A stretch of DNA of 64,000 nucleotides, taken from the NCBI GenBank assembly GCA_950295325.1, contig OX485806.1, positions 53,129,169 to 53,193,168 on the forward strand. The letters run 5' to 3'. The notes beneath the pieces were generated by a model that worked only from the letters and a program-made list of their open reading frames with translations, was not told the DNA's origin and did not search any database. Numbering within the stretch: the stretch's first letter is position 1; every line of letters starts with the position of its first letter. This document shows, in pieces, positions 43,927 through 59,079 of the stretch. The DNA is from Polytrichum commune (Eukaryota > Streptophyta > Polytrichopsida > Polytrichales > Polytrichaceae). Both the position numbers and the translations under genes were made by a program.

Positions 43927-45100
43927 TCTAAATGCCTTACATTATCAAACATCTCAAGTTAGATGTTCTACACCTCGTGAAAGTTCTTAAGAGATTGAAA
44001 TCACTCAAATAAGATCTCCCTCACCTCAAATGCCTTATACTCTCAAATAAATAAGATTTTCTACACCTCAAGAGAGTTCTAAGGTTATTCAAATAAAATC
44101 TGTTAAACTCAAATGTGCCATACACTCTAAAAGAAATTGTTCAAAACTCAAGCCTCTCAAATCATGCTATTGGAGTTTCAAGGACTTCAAACCCTCAAAA
44201 AAACTTTTGAACACTCAAAACATTCAATATAAATGTTTTTCATTCTAAACACTTCCAAACCTCAGAAATAAATCTCTCAACACTCAAGTCTCTCAAGTCA
44301 TGTATTATTGAAGTATAAACACTTTCAAAATTTTAAAAAAAAAACTCTTGAATGCTCAAAACATTCAAATCAAATGCTCTAAAGTCTAAACACCTCCAAA
44401 TTTCTAATCTTTCAAATAAATCTTTCAACACTCAAATAGTTGAGGTCATGTACTATTGGAGTTAAAACACCTTCAAAGCTCTCAAAGAAACCCTTGAACA
44501 CTCAAAATACTTAAATCAAATGTTATAAATTTAAACACGTCCAAACCTCTCAAATAATCTTTTCAATACTTAAGAAACTCAAATCACATTCTCTTGCATT
44601 AAACATGCATTCGAGTAAAAACAAAAATAAATAAAATACTTACAACAACAAAATGCACCCTCGAACATGTCCAACGTTTTGAAGCGCTTACTCCTCCATA
44701 TCCACTCCACAACCTCAAATGCAATCAAATCTCTAGGCATTTTACTTGGATGGTGGACATATAACCTATTGGAATCAATAGAAGATAAGATTGCACAAGC
44801 ATAGATACCTATACAAAGGCATATGAGCAATTTTTGGAGTGAGAGGATCTCATACTCACCTTGCTTTGCTTATTATTGTTTTTGTTCTTTTAATTAGTTC
44901 ACACAAATAATATGGAATAAGTCTTATCATTTTTAGGACTAGTATAATCTAACATATTCTTTCTCATGCCTCTCCATTACATTTTTATTCACTACAATCA
45001 ATCTAATGCTCTACCCTATACAAAGGCATTTGAGGTGAAATAAATCTTACTTAATAAATTTGAGAGTATGAGGCATTTGGGATGAAAAAAAATTTGTTTG
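43927..45100. other. Spacer between two outward-facing Copia fragments
   Basis: AT-rich sequence with irregular repeats of CTCAAATAAATCTTTCAACACTCAA and AACACCTCCAAA type at about 70-100 bp spacing. The two ends (ATGCCTTACATTATCAAA at about 43930 and, inverted, GAGAGTATGAGGCATTTG at about 45065) look related, which would fit an inverted duplication. I see no gene. Confidence 0.45.
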
Positions 45101-45110
45101 AGTGATCTGA

Positions 45111-46374
45111 GTGACCATTTGGAAGTTTAAAATCCAAATATTGTTGGTTTCTATAGATCTTTGGAACATTAAGGACGGATTTGAGGAAACTCCACATTCC
45201 AATTTAGATCCCAAAGTATTAAAAAAATATCAAAGATGCATCAAGAAGGCCATGTCTATCATTCGCCTCAACATCGCGAACAACCAACTTGTGCACATCA
45301 AGAGTTGCAAGAACTTGCGGTGGTGTAGAAGATCAATTACAACATTCACGAGATGAAGAGTTTGCCCTACATTTTTCTCATTTGCTGTAAGTTTTTCATG
45401 TGTAAGATGCAAAAGGGCGACGACTTGTGGGACAATGTCAACAAGGTTAAAGCGCTTGCGGATCAAATTTTTTTTAAATGTACATGTGGAAGACGAAGAC
45501 ATTGTCATGACCTTGTTCGAGAACTTGCCGACTTCGTACGAATACTTAATCACCACCTTGGAGACAATCATGATGAATGAACTTACAATGGACTATATGA
45601 TAGCGCGTTTGGTGTACGAGATGTCAAAGCGCAAGGAGATAAAACTCCAAGGTAAGGATATTGCCATAGTGTTGCGACAAAGCAAAGGCAACAACTCATT
45701 TCCGCACCAAATCGCAAAACCGTATTTTTATTGCAGCAAACTGGGCCCCATTGCTCGTTTTGCTACAAAACAAAGAACAAAGAGCGAGAAAATGCAAAGA
45801 ATGCGAAAGACAATGACAACTACATATTTGTAATGCATAATGTAGCACAATCCAAAAGCATATGCAAGCTGATCATAGATTTGGGAGCATCCAAACACAT
45901 GACTTTGCATAGAGCCGCATTTGACACGTATGAGGTAATCGCTCCACACAATATGCATTTGGGTGATAGTAGTGTTATGAAAACCATCACAATGGAATCC
46001 ATCATCGTAGAAACAATTGTGAAAGGTAATATCAACCAAATTCATATCAAAGATGTGTTTCACGTATCCAAATTGCATACTAATTTGCATTCGGTGACCA
46101 AGATTGTGTCGAATGGATTTAAGGTCCAATTCAACCTAAACGGGTGCATTGTAATGTCTTACAATGATAAAGCCATTGCAATTGCACTATGCAAAGGCGA
46201 CTTATACAAAATTTTGTGAAGGTGCACAAAGCGGATGCAGCCAATTTGTTGCAATTTCCAATGAAAGACATCGTGCTCAAGTTTTGGCACTGGTGCCTTA
46301 GCCATTTGAACTTGAAGAATATTCATACACTCCAAAACATTGTAGATGGCATAAACCTTGGCAAAATTATGTAG
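45111..46374 (+). pseudogene. Copia-type gag-protease-preintegrase fragment
   Basis: The gag part (45111-45830) has FFMCKMQKGDDLWDNVNKVK and LPTSYEYLITTLETIMMNEL. The protease part has CKLIIDLGASKHMTLHRAAF (about 45870-45920), where the catalytic D-S/T-G is D-L-G, which would abolish aspartic protease activity. The GAG-pre-integrase part has LKFWHWCLSHLNLKNIHTL (about 46275-46330), where the family has LWHRRLGHLN. Frames shift at 45470 and 46218. Integrase and RT are absent. It shares gag sequence with the minus-strand fragment at 43101-43926. Confidence 0.75.
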
Positions 46375-49300
46375 TCTGCATTAACAAACAATTATCATGT
46401 CATGGTGTTGGACATGAAAGTTATCCAATATTTTTCCTAAAAAGAAGAGGCGAAAAAAATCTTAGGTTGTATATTTTCTTACATTAGATCTTTGAACAAG
46501 TTGTACCTAGGTAATTGATGGGTTGTATTTGTGTGTTAAGCAAAGACGCTCAAATCTAAAGGAGGAACAATGTAACTCGTAATGTGAAAAATGCTATTAT
46601 AGAGCCATAGTATCACTAGTGTTGTGAGCAAGGCTATCAAGGAGCCTTAGCCGTAAGGATCGATGGCGATCCAACTAATAGGAGTTACTAAATGGCATTT
46701 CCTCTTAACTAAGAAAAATGATATAAGACTGTGCACTTTGCGTAAGGTTTGCATGGCAAGGGCTCATCTTCCTCATGATTCCATAGTGGGATGGTCCATA
46801 TCATTTGACCTTTTTTTCTTGAAGATTTTTTTAGAGAGAGTGTTCTTACTAGTTCAAGCTAGGCTAGCTTGTTACAGCAAGTTTGCGGCAAACTTCGATG
46901 GCGAGTGTGCAAAGTGGATTAATCATTGAGAGGGTGTGTGCATGTATGGGAGTATTTGGGGTTTTGAGGCTATTGACATCTGTGGGGCTTTGTATGGTAG
47001 GCTAGCTTGTGCATAAGTCTATGGGCTACAAGAGCATGGAGAGTTTTGTTGGGTTGTAATTTATTTGCGGCGACCTTTAAATATGTCTTCGTATATTCTT
47101 CATTTTTTCTGGTTTGTTGTATAGGTAGTTGTTAGGGCCACTTTACACACAAGATTGAAGGCCCATGACCATGGCAATGTAAGAACTCTTATTGGTCAAA
47201 AAGACAAAGATCGCCCAAGTTCACTTCACACTAACAGGTGAAGACTTAAAGGCCTAAATCAAAATTCATGGATGAAAAATCTACATGGAGTCCTACAGGG
47301 CAAGTTATGGATGAGGGTGCATGCTCTCTAAGAGGTAGGCTTGATCCAATTTCCAGTAGACCACGGCATCGATACAGCTATCAACAGTTGCCATGATTAT
47401 TCTGATATTTTTTCTACGAGAGTTTTTTACATGACAAAAAAAAAAAATTTTAAATAGATGTCGTTACTCCCAAATGCCCAGATTTCAAAGTGTTTGGAGT
47501 TTGTTGTATATGTGTTTGAAGTAAAAAAAAAAAACTGAATATTTTTTTACAATTTTTTTTCCAATGGCAAGATTCTTGTAAGATGGACGTGGTTTTGAAA
47601 CCCAACAATAAAGCCAAAATTTTCTTTGGATGTCGTGGAGTGTAGATAGGATTTTTGCTTGGGTTCAATTTTATATAAAATATCCCAGGGAAGACTGAAT
47701 GAGTGTCAGATTGTTAATCTAGTTGTCACTCTTAGGTTAATTGATAGTTCCTAGTTGTTAATGTAGGTGATTTACGCACACAACCCAGGGAAAACCTAAC
47801 TTTTAGAGTTGTTTAGGGTTAAATTATGATGTTTTGTGGCTTAGGGGCTCTCAGGTCCGTACATGCATTTGCTCAGTCTCTCCCTCACATCTATTGTCCA
47901 GTAGTGACCATGTGTTTAGATGTTTTTGGGATTTTTATGAGGTAGGGAGTCACGGCTCAACAATAGTCTTTTTGAGTATCCAGTAACCACAATTCATCAG
48001 AGCCAAGGGCGCTCTGATTATTTCCATAATCTCTCCTTAATTAATTTGTGCCTTTAGTGGATCAAGAAATACGGTAGTAACAACTCCTAAGAGTTGTTGT
48101 CCCTCCTTAATTAAATATGAGTTTTAATTTGGCAGTATAATCAATGGACCGCACCCCAAGCTAAGTTGGTGGTACCGGAACCATCATATTTTAATGCCAT
48201 TAATTCATATATTTATTCCATAATATTGAATTCCTTAATATTTCCTTTACTTAGATTTAGAATTCACTTCTAAATAATTCTTAAGTTCTAATATTCTTTG
48301 TTTTTTAACACGTACCTTATTTCTTTTCGTAGCTTGCGAAATTGTTTTAAAACACTTTCACAGTGTTGTACAATTTAGCACTGACTTTATGAATACTTAT
48401 TGCAATACTGGATGCCCATGGTAGTGTTTAAATGATACAAAAAATTATGCTTACCTGCTCTTTGCAGATTTTGTGTTTCAAGTTCCAAGTTCCAGGGAGA
48501 TGAGCTGTGGTTGAGAGCTGATGTAGACAAGTGTATTTGTCTCAACTCTTATTCCAAAGGTCTTTATGGTTGCACTGCTTGGTCTTCCCAAGAGTTATGG
48601 GATAACCTTCCGGCTTCAAAGCTTCCTCTTCGTTTCGGCGCCGAAGATTTAGCTCCTCCGCTTTGTGGATGAATTTGAAGCTTCAAAAGCTTGACCGGAT
48701 CAATGTGCAGTTGCTAATCTCCACTACATATTTGTCTTCTCTTGCCTTGCAAAATCAATCCCATATTTTCTTCATCGTGCTTGAGAAGAGGAATTCGTTT
48801 CATCGAAGTTGCGATTCCAAAGGTTGACTTGCAATCACGCTTAATGTCGTGGGAACAAAAACATCAAATTCTCTCAAGGTAAACAATCGACAATAACTCC
48901 CCGACACGAAGCATCACATTCTTGCATTCCTCCTCGTCGCTCTCACAATTTGATGAAGAACTAGGCACCATAGCTAAGATGGGCATGAACCCGCATGCGA
49001 ACATAAATTCTAACCTTATGCACTCTCTCGTGCATTAAATTGATGTTGTGTATCTTTCTTAACAATTGACTTTGGATTTACATCGCCGCATCGAAGACTC
49101 GCAAATCGGTTGGACTTGCAAACACTAGGATGTCAACCGATAATGCCCACAAATCTCCCCGATCACAATTGCAAACTTAACACTATTCAACTTCAACATT
49201 GCATTATGTGGGACCACAGATTATTCTTGTTTCTATTCTAGGATATTCTCATTGTAGACATGAAAAATTCATCTACATCTTGTGCACTTCTATTAATAGT

Positions 49301-50977
49301 AACATATTAGCTGATAGGTGCTGAGTAATGTAATGAACCCTTACAGGAAAAATGTTAGACATTTGCACGCAAAACAAAGAAGGGCTTCACACCCAATTCA
49401 CAAGAGCTTTGAATAATGTAATAATAATAATTTTTATTTCAACAAAAGTATAACATTCGCTCTCTTCATGAGAGGAATTTATTGTATCTCGCTCGAAAAC
49501 CCAAAACTCGATAATGCTCTCTCCTTCGCTCAAAAAAACTCCCACTTGATAATGCTCCCCTCTCTCCTTCGTCTCTCTCCTTTTTCCTCTCGAGTAGGTT
49601 CCGTAGTTACCCATCAAATCCCTACCGAATGGATGTGTCTTCCCGTGACTAGGTTTTCAAGGGTTTTAGTCATTTGACAAATGTCCAAATTTTGCTCACT
49701 AACTTTAGGTCATTAGCCTAATTTTTGCTTTTTAATTTGGCTAACCTATTTTTTGAGTTTTAGTGATTAGGTCTAGCATTTCTTTACTAATGCTCTAACC
49801 AAAGTAAGTTTTGGCACTAATTTGAACCAAAATTAAGTAACTAGGCTGCTTTGGCCAAAAAAATCAATTACATGGAGTCAACCACAATTCGGGTCACATC
49901 GACCCCCATCATGAGGTAAGAATTTTAACAATTTTAGTTGTTCAACGATGAAGATGTAGAAGTGATTAAAATTTAAATGCCACAAAATATTAAGGGTGGT
50001 GGAAATATGAGCATGAAACGAAAGGTAGGAAAGAAAAAGTAATATGAAATGGAGTTAGGATATTCGGAAGGTAAAAAAGATGCCCCTATTAAATGGTGAG
50101 ATTAAGAAATCGAAACCTTTCATAGCCATTCGCGGTGAGATTGAAGAAGAATTCATAAAATTTACAAGAAAATAAGGTATGCACTAGTGAATTAAAATCA
50201 TTGATGTTTACTTTAAAAAAATAATTCAATAATTCAATAAATATAGATAGATATAGATTGGACCAATTGGACATTTTAAAATTTTATGCTCATATGATAT
50301 CTAATTTGCATAATTTTGGACGAACTTGGCTGGCATGTAAAATAAAATACAAGGTTTTATTGATGTAGTACAAAAATAATAAGTGTTTGAATGAAATTTT
50401 AGGTCGTGATAAACGAAAGTGTTAGTATTATGGATAGATGGATATGTGAAATGGACAACATGCAAATATTTTTAATCAGATGCCAGCAAATACTCAAAAA
50501 CATGATGATCACAACATACAAGCTACAAAATAAAATTTACCCACAAGATCTACAAAGGAAAATAAATAAATCAATCAAGACAAAATGGAAGGATTTCTAG
50601 ACTAGATAGTTAGTTTTTTTTTTAATTTGATTGCATTTTTTAAAGCAACAACATATTTACTGTACAATATGGATTCTCATATGCAAGTCATACTACAATA
50701 ATTGTAATTATATATTTGTATCAAAATTAGTATCCATATCCTAGAATTCCAAGTTAAATTTAATCTGACACAAAAATTTGGCAATTTCTATATGTATTTT
50801 TGTAGGCTTCAAAATTAAATTTTGTGTTTTTATTTTATTTTTTAAAATATATTTTATTTTATCTATTTTGTTTTACTTGCACTACTCTCTATAATATTGA
50901 TATATTTTATCTTACTTATAGCTACTAATTCAACCCTCATTTTTTGTCTTTCTCTCAATAATTTATTTTTTATTCGT
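46375..50977. other. Long AT-rich stretch without identifiable gene
   Basis: No domain, RNA gene or convincing exon chain is recognised. Short open frames (for example 46663-46929 and 50406-50600) carry no known motif. Part may be further decayed Copia sequence next to 46374. Confidence 0.4.
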
Positions 50978-51304
50978 CTATTCAATTATCTCCTTGTTTT
51001 TCCCAATTTTACACATATTGTGAAGTATAATACATGTAGCAACTATATAATCCATATGCCCTAATGGTATATCAACTCTTTTGATAATGATTCTCCACCA
51101 TTCTTTTAGGATTCCAAAAGCATGTTCTACACATATGTGAGTAAAACTTTGAATAAAATTCCAATTTGTACAACCTTTGAATGCGTTGTAAATCCACAAC
51201 CGCACTAGATATGCACAATATTTAATCAGCTCATAAGGTAAGAATTTACTCTGAATACAATATTTTCCGAGTTTTATTAGTTGAAACAATGTCCAATCAT
51301 GCAT
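50978..51304 (-). pseudogene. PIF/Harbinger transposase C-terminal remnant
   Basis: The frame of 108 residues ends with HICVEHAFGILKEWWRIIIK, then TCIILHNMCKI. This matches the DDE_Tnp_4 pattern R-x-VVERAFG-x-LK-x-RWRIL ... ACCVLHNLC, with the E of VEHAFG the likely third acidic residue. The two upstream Asp motifs are missing, so it is a 3' fragment. Terminal repeats were not found nearby. Confidence 0.75.
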
Positions 51305-53760
51305 ATTTCATGCCCATCCAAATCCATAATTCCAAAAGACACATTTTGTATCAATTGTACCATGTAATAAAACCGAATGAAATGATTTTTTACAATAATA
51401 ATCTTCTCCTCCAATTACAAGTATAAGAATTAGAATGTGAGATCTATCGATTGCTCTTATAATGTAAGGAATTCAATGAAGGCCTTCAAATTCTTGGGCT
51501 AGAACCCTAAAACCAAGTTGGACTTGGAAATTGCACAAAAGTCCCTTATAAATGAACTCTTACAAATCTACAAAAACTTCAAATTATCTTTTGAGTTGTA
51601 CTTTCAACTATCCCATATACCTTTCCTACGGTGCATAAGGTATTTCCAGTCCCAAACCTTTGTAGTGACATTGCAACTCTACTCTCAACTGAAATTGTCT
51701 CGCTCATATGTATGTTCTTCTTCTGCAAATATGGACCTTATCTCTCACAAAGAAATTTGAATGTATTGTGATATACACGAGTTCTGATTTGTAGGTGTTA
51801 ACTCTTGTGTGATGTCATTCCAGGTGTTGTTGTTGGCGTCTAGGTGCTTGCAACTTGATTAGTGCTTGCTACTTGATTAGGACTTGCGACTTGGCCTGGA
51901 GGAGTTTCGCCGAGGCTCTGCGCGGGTCTCGGTTGGTATCAAGGAGGGGGTTATCGGTGGAGCTCCACGTGGCAGTTCAATCAGCAGCAGGAAAGGAGTT
52001 TTGGTGTGAAGCCCCATGCGGTGGTCCGGTCGGCAGTGGCGTTGCGAATGTGCGAGGTTGTGTGGGGCACCATAGTGAGGCACCAACAATGAAAAGAGGG
52101 GGAGCCAGTAGATATGGGCTGAGGTTAGTGTGACGGAGTGTGCAGAGAAGGACTTGGAGGATGAGGAGTGCCAAGGCACTGATGTGTGGTTGTGGGTGCA
52201 GAATTTACTCCGAGTTTTCTTCCAAGGCCTTTCTTTAATCTTCTTTGTCATGTAGTGTGTTGATCGAGGTGTGGCACTCGAGCTCCCGGATCGCAGTGCT
52301 CGAATGGCCTTGTTGAGAGTTCAGGGTTTGGTGTGCGTATTTGTGACTTCGGTGGCCGTTGCAATCGCCATGTGTTTAGTTGGCCTGGGCGGTGTGTTTG
52401 TGCCTTTGTTGCGCGTCGACGTGTGCGTCTGGATTCGGTGTTTGAGTGCTTGGAGATTGGAGTTCCGATGGTGCAGCGCCGCTCCGCCTCCTCCTGAAGC
52501 TCCATGTAAACAAAGTCACAACAAATGACCTCATCCACAATGTGGAAATGAGGGAGGGTTTTTTTTAAGCTCTCATCCTATGCAATCCTAGAATTTCATC
52601 GCCAAATAAATGCGCTTTGCATGCTGTCAAGCATCCCCAACCTCGAGCCCTAGTGTGCCGGTCTGGGCGAGATTTAATTGTCTTCTGAATAAATACTGTA
52701 CCGAGGAAATTGACTTGTGGCGTGCAACGATTTCAATCAAATTCAATTGCCATTCAACTAACTGGAATTTTGGCCACGTGTGCCCGTTATTTGCTTCCCA
52801 TTGATTAGGATCAGGTTGTCCATGATCAACATTGTTGTGTATGTTCAACTCCACAAGTTTGGTTTTCGTACAACAATTTTGAGTCCTTTCGATTCCACTG
52901 AGAGTCGCAATAAATCGACCTCATCCACAATTCGGGAAGGGGGGTTTTGGGCGTTTAGATGGTAATCCCTACAGGCCTATGAGGGACAAACATCATATGC
53001 TACTTGGCCATTTTGTTCCCCTATTCATAGTTAATAGAAATTGTATATCAACTCCAAACGCTTAGTTTAGAAATTGCATACATGGTTATTTCCTTGGAGG
53101 ATTGTTACGTTAACTGCGTAGTTTTGTTAGAACGACCACAAAAAACATGTCACGCGGTCACAAGAGCTGTCAAAATTTGATGTTTCACCACACATGAAGA
53201 GAAGCAAGGTATCACCTTTCTTCCTCTTTTCTCTACAACTAAAGTTGTTTAAACTTTGACAGGTCGTGTGACTGCACAACACGTCTCTAATCATTTGAAC
53301 TAGTGTGTGGAACTTAACAATTCCATACCTCATAAGGGATGTGTTGGTACATTCGAAGTGGCCGCTTTGGAAAGGAATTATGGGATTGTACGAGATTTAG
53401 TAAAGCAGCTTGGAGATTTTTTGAAGAGTGGCAAGTGGCGGCACGTGTGCTGCAGCGGATTTGGAAAGCGACTGCCAAAGATCATTTCTTGCCGTGGGGA
53501 TTTTTCGCACATTTCGCTGCAGAAGTTGGATTGTGTACATCGAGTAGCCATATATGCCTATGTACATTGAGTAGTACACAGGCCTAGCCTGCTGCAAGTT
53601 TTGCATTACTGATTAAAACTTTGCATTCGTGGTAAGTACCACGCATTTTGCACAAGATTAAAATTATTGCTTGCGCAACATTGCAATATTCTGAAGCCTC
53701 TGTAGTGTTGATACTGATATAGGACTAATGTTGGTCCTTATGCTCATTGACCTTTTCAGA
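51305..53760. other. Stretch without confident gene; GC-rich patch 51880-52500
   Basis: The GC-rich patch has open frames on both strands (51877-52251 minus, 52271-52528 plus) without recognisable domains. They could be composition effects. The rest is AT-rich with no signal. Confidence 0.35.
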
Positions 53761-53877
53761 TTGTCAAGGGCAATTTTGGAACAAGAAAGTAAACATAGCA
53801 CTGAGGTGGACTTCTACGATGGAGAGTTTAAGAATGGGGAGGAGCATATTAATGTGTTCTTCCGAGGTTATGAGTGA
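53761..53877 (+). CDS. Possible terminal exon of an unknown gene
   Basis: After a polypyrimidine/AG-like site (CCTTTTCAG at about 53758) there is a 39-codon frame ending in TGA. It contains TEVDFYDGEFKNGEEHINVF then FRGYE. Its composition looks protein-like, with acidic and aromatic residues in regular alternation, but it is short and I found no upstream exon. It is 0.9 kb past the 14-3-3 stop and convergent with that gene. Confidence 0.25.
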   Translation: MSRAILEQESKHSTEVDFYDGEFKNGEEHINVFFRGYE

Positions 53878-54787
53878 AATGAAATCAGTATGAAAAATTT
53901 AGCAAAATAAGTGTTAAAATTATCTAACCTACACGCTTGTGTGATAAGAATATATTTTATTGCCCAATGCTTCGTGGCACATACCTACACTTCTCTGGAA
54001 TGTAACCACTAGTTACCGGTCTTCACAACTTGCAAAGGTGGTCTCCGGCTTATTGTCTGAGTGTGCATGAAACTAGAAGACACATGGCAGTAGTTACATT
54101 TCACGTGCAGAAATGAGGGAGGTGCATAATCCCATCGAAGGAGCGAAAATTGACAAAATAAAAAGATTACTATGGGGGATATTTCATACACCAAATGAAT
54201 AGGTACACTGCCAACTGACGCAAAGGCCTATCAAATGTGTGGAACAATCCTTTCCATGATTTTCAATCATCCATCCGTGTAAGATTTTCTAGGATGTAAC
54301 TCAACTCATTCGAGGACGAGCTGCTTACAGCCCCATAAAAACTACAGCGTGGGTTATCGTGTGCAACTTATTACCACATAGGTTCATATTATCGAAGCAG
54401 GGGTTCAAGGGTAGCGTGTTAACCAGCCGGGATGCACGGACGAATGTCTTTTGGAAGATGCTATATTTATCATCAGCATTAGAGAAAAAGGTCAATACGA
54501 GATAACCTATGTAAGTAGCTTGCCTATTATCCACACAGATATTGTATGTAACAGCGCTAAATCAAAAATCTGGAAGAGCAGGGTTACGATTGAGCAATGA
54601 GCTGCAAACAAATGTAGAAAGCACGCTCTTGTGCAGAAGGCTCACTTTCTCGTCAAAAGCAAAGGCGTACACAATGAGATTAGTCTAAAGAAAGCCCGGA
54701 CTAGCGCCTTAATGCACGACTCAGCCAACCAGCCCTCACCCCATTTTCCGAAGTCTCGTAGTGAATACTAGTCGACATGCTGCAACT
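53878..54787. other. 3' flank of the 14-3-3 gene
   Basis: No coding is recognised. It presumably contains the 3' untranslated region and terminator of the 14-3-3 gene at its right side. Confidence 0.4.
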
Positions 54788-56327
<1,540 letters not shown>

Positions 56328-58098
56328 TTTCGTAGTGGATTTTTCCTAGAACGGTTGCAGAAGAACGCCTCCTTCGCGAAAACACTCACAAAAGCCGCAC
56401 ACAAGGCACGGTAACTAGTTAAGACAAAGCACAGGGAGCGACGACAACACGATGCGAGAGATGGGTGTGGGTCAGAGAGGGTTATGCTGAGGAAGGCAGG
56501 GGCACCCTAGTCACCGGGATCGTCTCTAGAAACAGGCCAGGATGCAAGCCCTCAGATCTCCACCGTCCAATTTGACGGCTGTGAGGGAAAGCTGGCGACC
56601 CTAAGGCATTGAATGAGGGTCAGTGAGTTCTTTCGGGTACTTAAGAGTCCAGCCACACCACCTAGTTAAGAGAATCGGCTATATTACGAGTTACTGAGGA
56701 TTAACTAACCCAAATTTTAGCTTACTAAAATCATGGCTGCACCACCAAGCCAGGATAATTAGCTAACAATGCAAGTCAGTAAAATCAATTGTCGTAGAAG
56801 GTTCTTCATTCCAACACAAAAATTTATTTCTTCCTCAAAAATTGTCATGTGTCATGCTCACATTCGCCATGCCCCACTTGTATCATGCCTGTAAATTATA
56901 TTTCGGCACATGTAAAGATGAAATAAGGAGTCCTCTATGGTAACTCGTATGCGAGCTAACCAATCACACAGTCTCGCATCCAGGTTACCACTAACCAATG
57001 GCCTTAATTGACCTTAGATGGGTAGGTTAGTAAGTAAGGGCCTAGGTGCACATCCTGCTAAAAGGCTCCAAATACAAGAAAAACCCACTCAAATTAGTTG
57101 TTTTATGCCCACACTACTCGGTTAGAAGAGTTAGCTAACATATGAAGTAGCTAACCTACTGAGAGGTTATTGATCTCATGGCTGCAACACCTAGTTAAAA
57201 TAAGTTTAAATAACAGCTAGCAAACTATAAGTTAACCACCTTTTGGGACCTTGCATTGTGAAAAAATCTTAACTCATACATGCCCTCAATGCTAACTAAG
57301 TCTTTTAAATGAGTAGTTTAAGTTTTTTTCTTGAATGCCCGCCTTTCATTTTCTTCATCTCTTCTTCATTCCACTACGATGTGGACCACAATATTTCTTG
57401 CATCTTCTTAATTTTTTAAAACAAAAAATATCATTTTAAAAACATGGTATGAAAATGTCATTTTCAATATCTATATGTAGATTGATAATATTATTTTATG
57501 ATAACAATACTATTTTATTTTATTTTATTTTGATCAAAACACATTAACATCTAAAACGGATACACCACAAATACTACCTACAACCACAAACCATGGATCT
57601 AATATCCCCCTCCACCTTCTACATATCCACCTCCTTACCACATAATGTAACATGAACACATACATACACACCTCCGCCTCCACCTCCACCCCACCCTCCA
57701 CACCTACCTCCTCCATTGCACATGACCACCTTATACCAGTTTTGCACTACAAAAATCTAATGGCTTTGGAGCCACTTTCAATACTATAATGACATTAACA
57801 TCATTCTTTTTTATCCACCCCATCCTCAATCTTTTTATAAATATTTAATAATTGAAATTTATGGCTCATCCTCGCATATCAAAGTTATAATTTTATAATG
57901 TTTCTAAGAACATATGCCACTAGGTCTAAAATAATATTGGTTTAAAATCTACAAAGGTATTTGTTCAATGGTTCTTAAAAAAAATACATTAATGGGGATT
58001 CCAAAGGCGAAGTGAATATGTGCTCTTGAATATAAAACACTTCTAGCGGTTGATTGTAGAGCCCAATTACCTCTATTTGTTCTAGGGTTGACCATATT
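56328..58098. other. Upstream region of the 14-3-3 gene
   Basis: About 1.8 kb without coding. The first 200 bp upstream of the start are CA/GA-rich and fit a 5' untranslated region and promoter. I see no clear TATA box. A/T-rich tracts (57410-57530) and a CCACCTCC-rich stretch (57600-57720) follow. Confidence 0.4.
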
Positions 58099-59079
58099 TG
58101 TCGCGCACTTCTTCATGAGGAGTGCTTGAAACATCATGAGTACAAAGGGGATCCTGGAGTGACACCCATGACTTGTGGCGCCGTTGGTGAGAGAGCCCAA
58201 GTGATTCTTGTGTGGGTGAGGGCCCCGAGCGTTGGGAACGCCTCCCACCCACTTATACTAGGAGTTACGAGGGTAAGGCCATGAGCTATGCGTAGCTCAT
58301 GGCGTGCGGATTCTAGATTGCCCAATAACACCTCAATCGGAGGTGTGAGCTAAGAGATATGGCAATTTGAGTGACGCATTGTCCCGGGACAGTGCCCTGT
58401 GACAGCACTGGCCTGGGAGCGGCTCCTAAGACTGCCAAGGTTTGAGCAGGCATAACTTTCTCAATACTTGCCCGAATGGATCAAGTGAGGAGTGCATTGG
58501 CATTTACTTGATACGTAGATGACGATGGAGTGGTCAAAGGTGAGCATCAAAAATCATACAAGGAAGTTATGGTGTTTTGAAGCTACTAGAGGCTTCCAGC
58601 CCCAAAGGCTAAGGGAAAATGTCTACTTGGCCTCAACTCTTGGTAGAGAGACAAAAGGTTTTTTGCCAGTGGGGTAGGGGCCCTACCACCAGCCCTAGAG
58701 GCTTATATGGGTGAGGTGGCATGGCTGGCCAAACCCACCTGAGGCCGAAGGGCACGGCCTCCACGGGCATTGGCCCAATGTGAGGGCATAATTGCCTAGT
58801 ATGGTTCGGGTTGTTGTAGTGTTGCTCTAGCAACGCGCCGAGCAACTAAAAATTGGACTTTCATGGATGGAAGTCCACATGTAAGTATTGGTTATCGGTT
58901 AAGGGAAGAATTCCAAATACAAGTGTAAGAAGGTTGGTTCTCCTCTTATGAACTAAAAGGTCCACGGTATGGGAAGCTAACCGTTTGCATGGCGGAATGC
59001 AAAGGGTTAGCGCTCATGACCCTTACTAGATTTGAAAAATAACCAAGTTTGTTAAGAGGCACTAGCAAAGGTTGCGACA
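58099..59079 (+). mobile_element. Family A solo LTR, copy A7
   Basis: It starts TGTCGCGCACTTC and ends GGTTGCGACA, 981 bp, the only complete copy on the plus strand. The flanks are atatt (58094-58098) and atatc (59080-59084), a 5-bp duplication with one mismatch. The TATATGG at 58704 is the likely TATA box, about 605 bp from the start. Confidence 0.9.

Noticed and set aside
52271..52528. Possible membrane-protein frame
   Set aside because: Hydrophobic stretch in a GC-rich patch with frames open on both strands; no family match or splice support.
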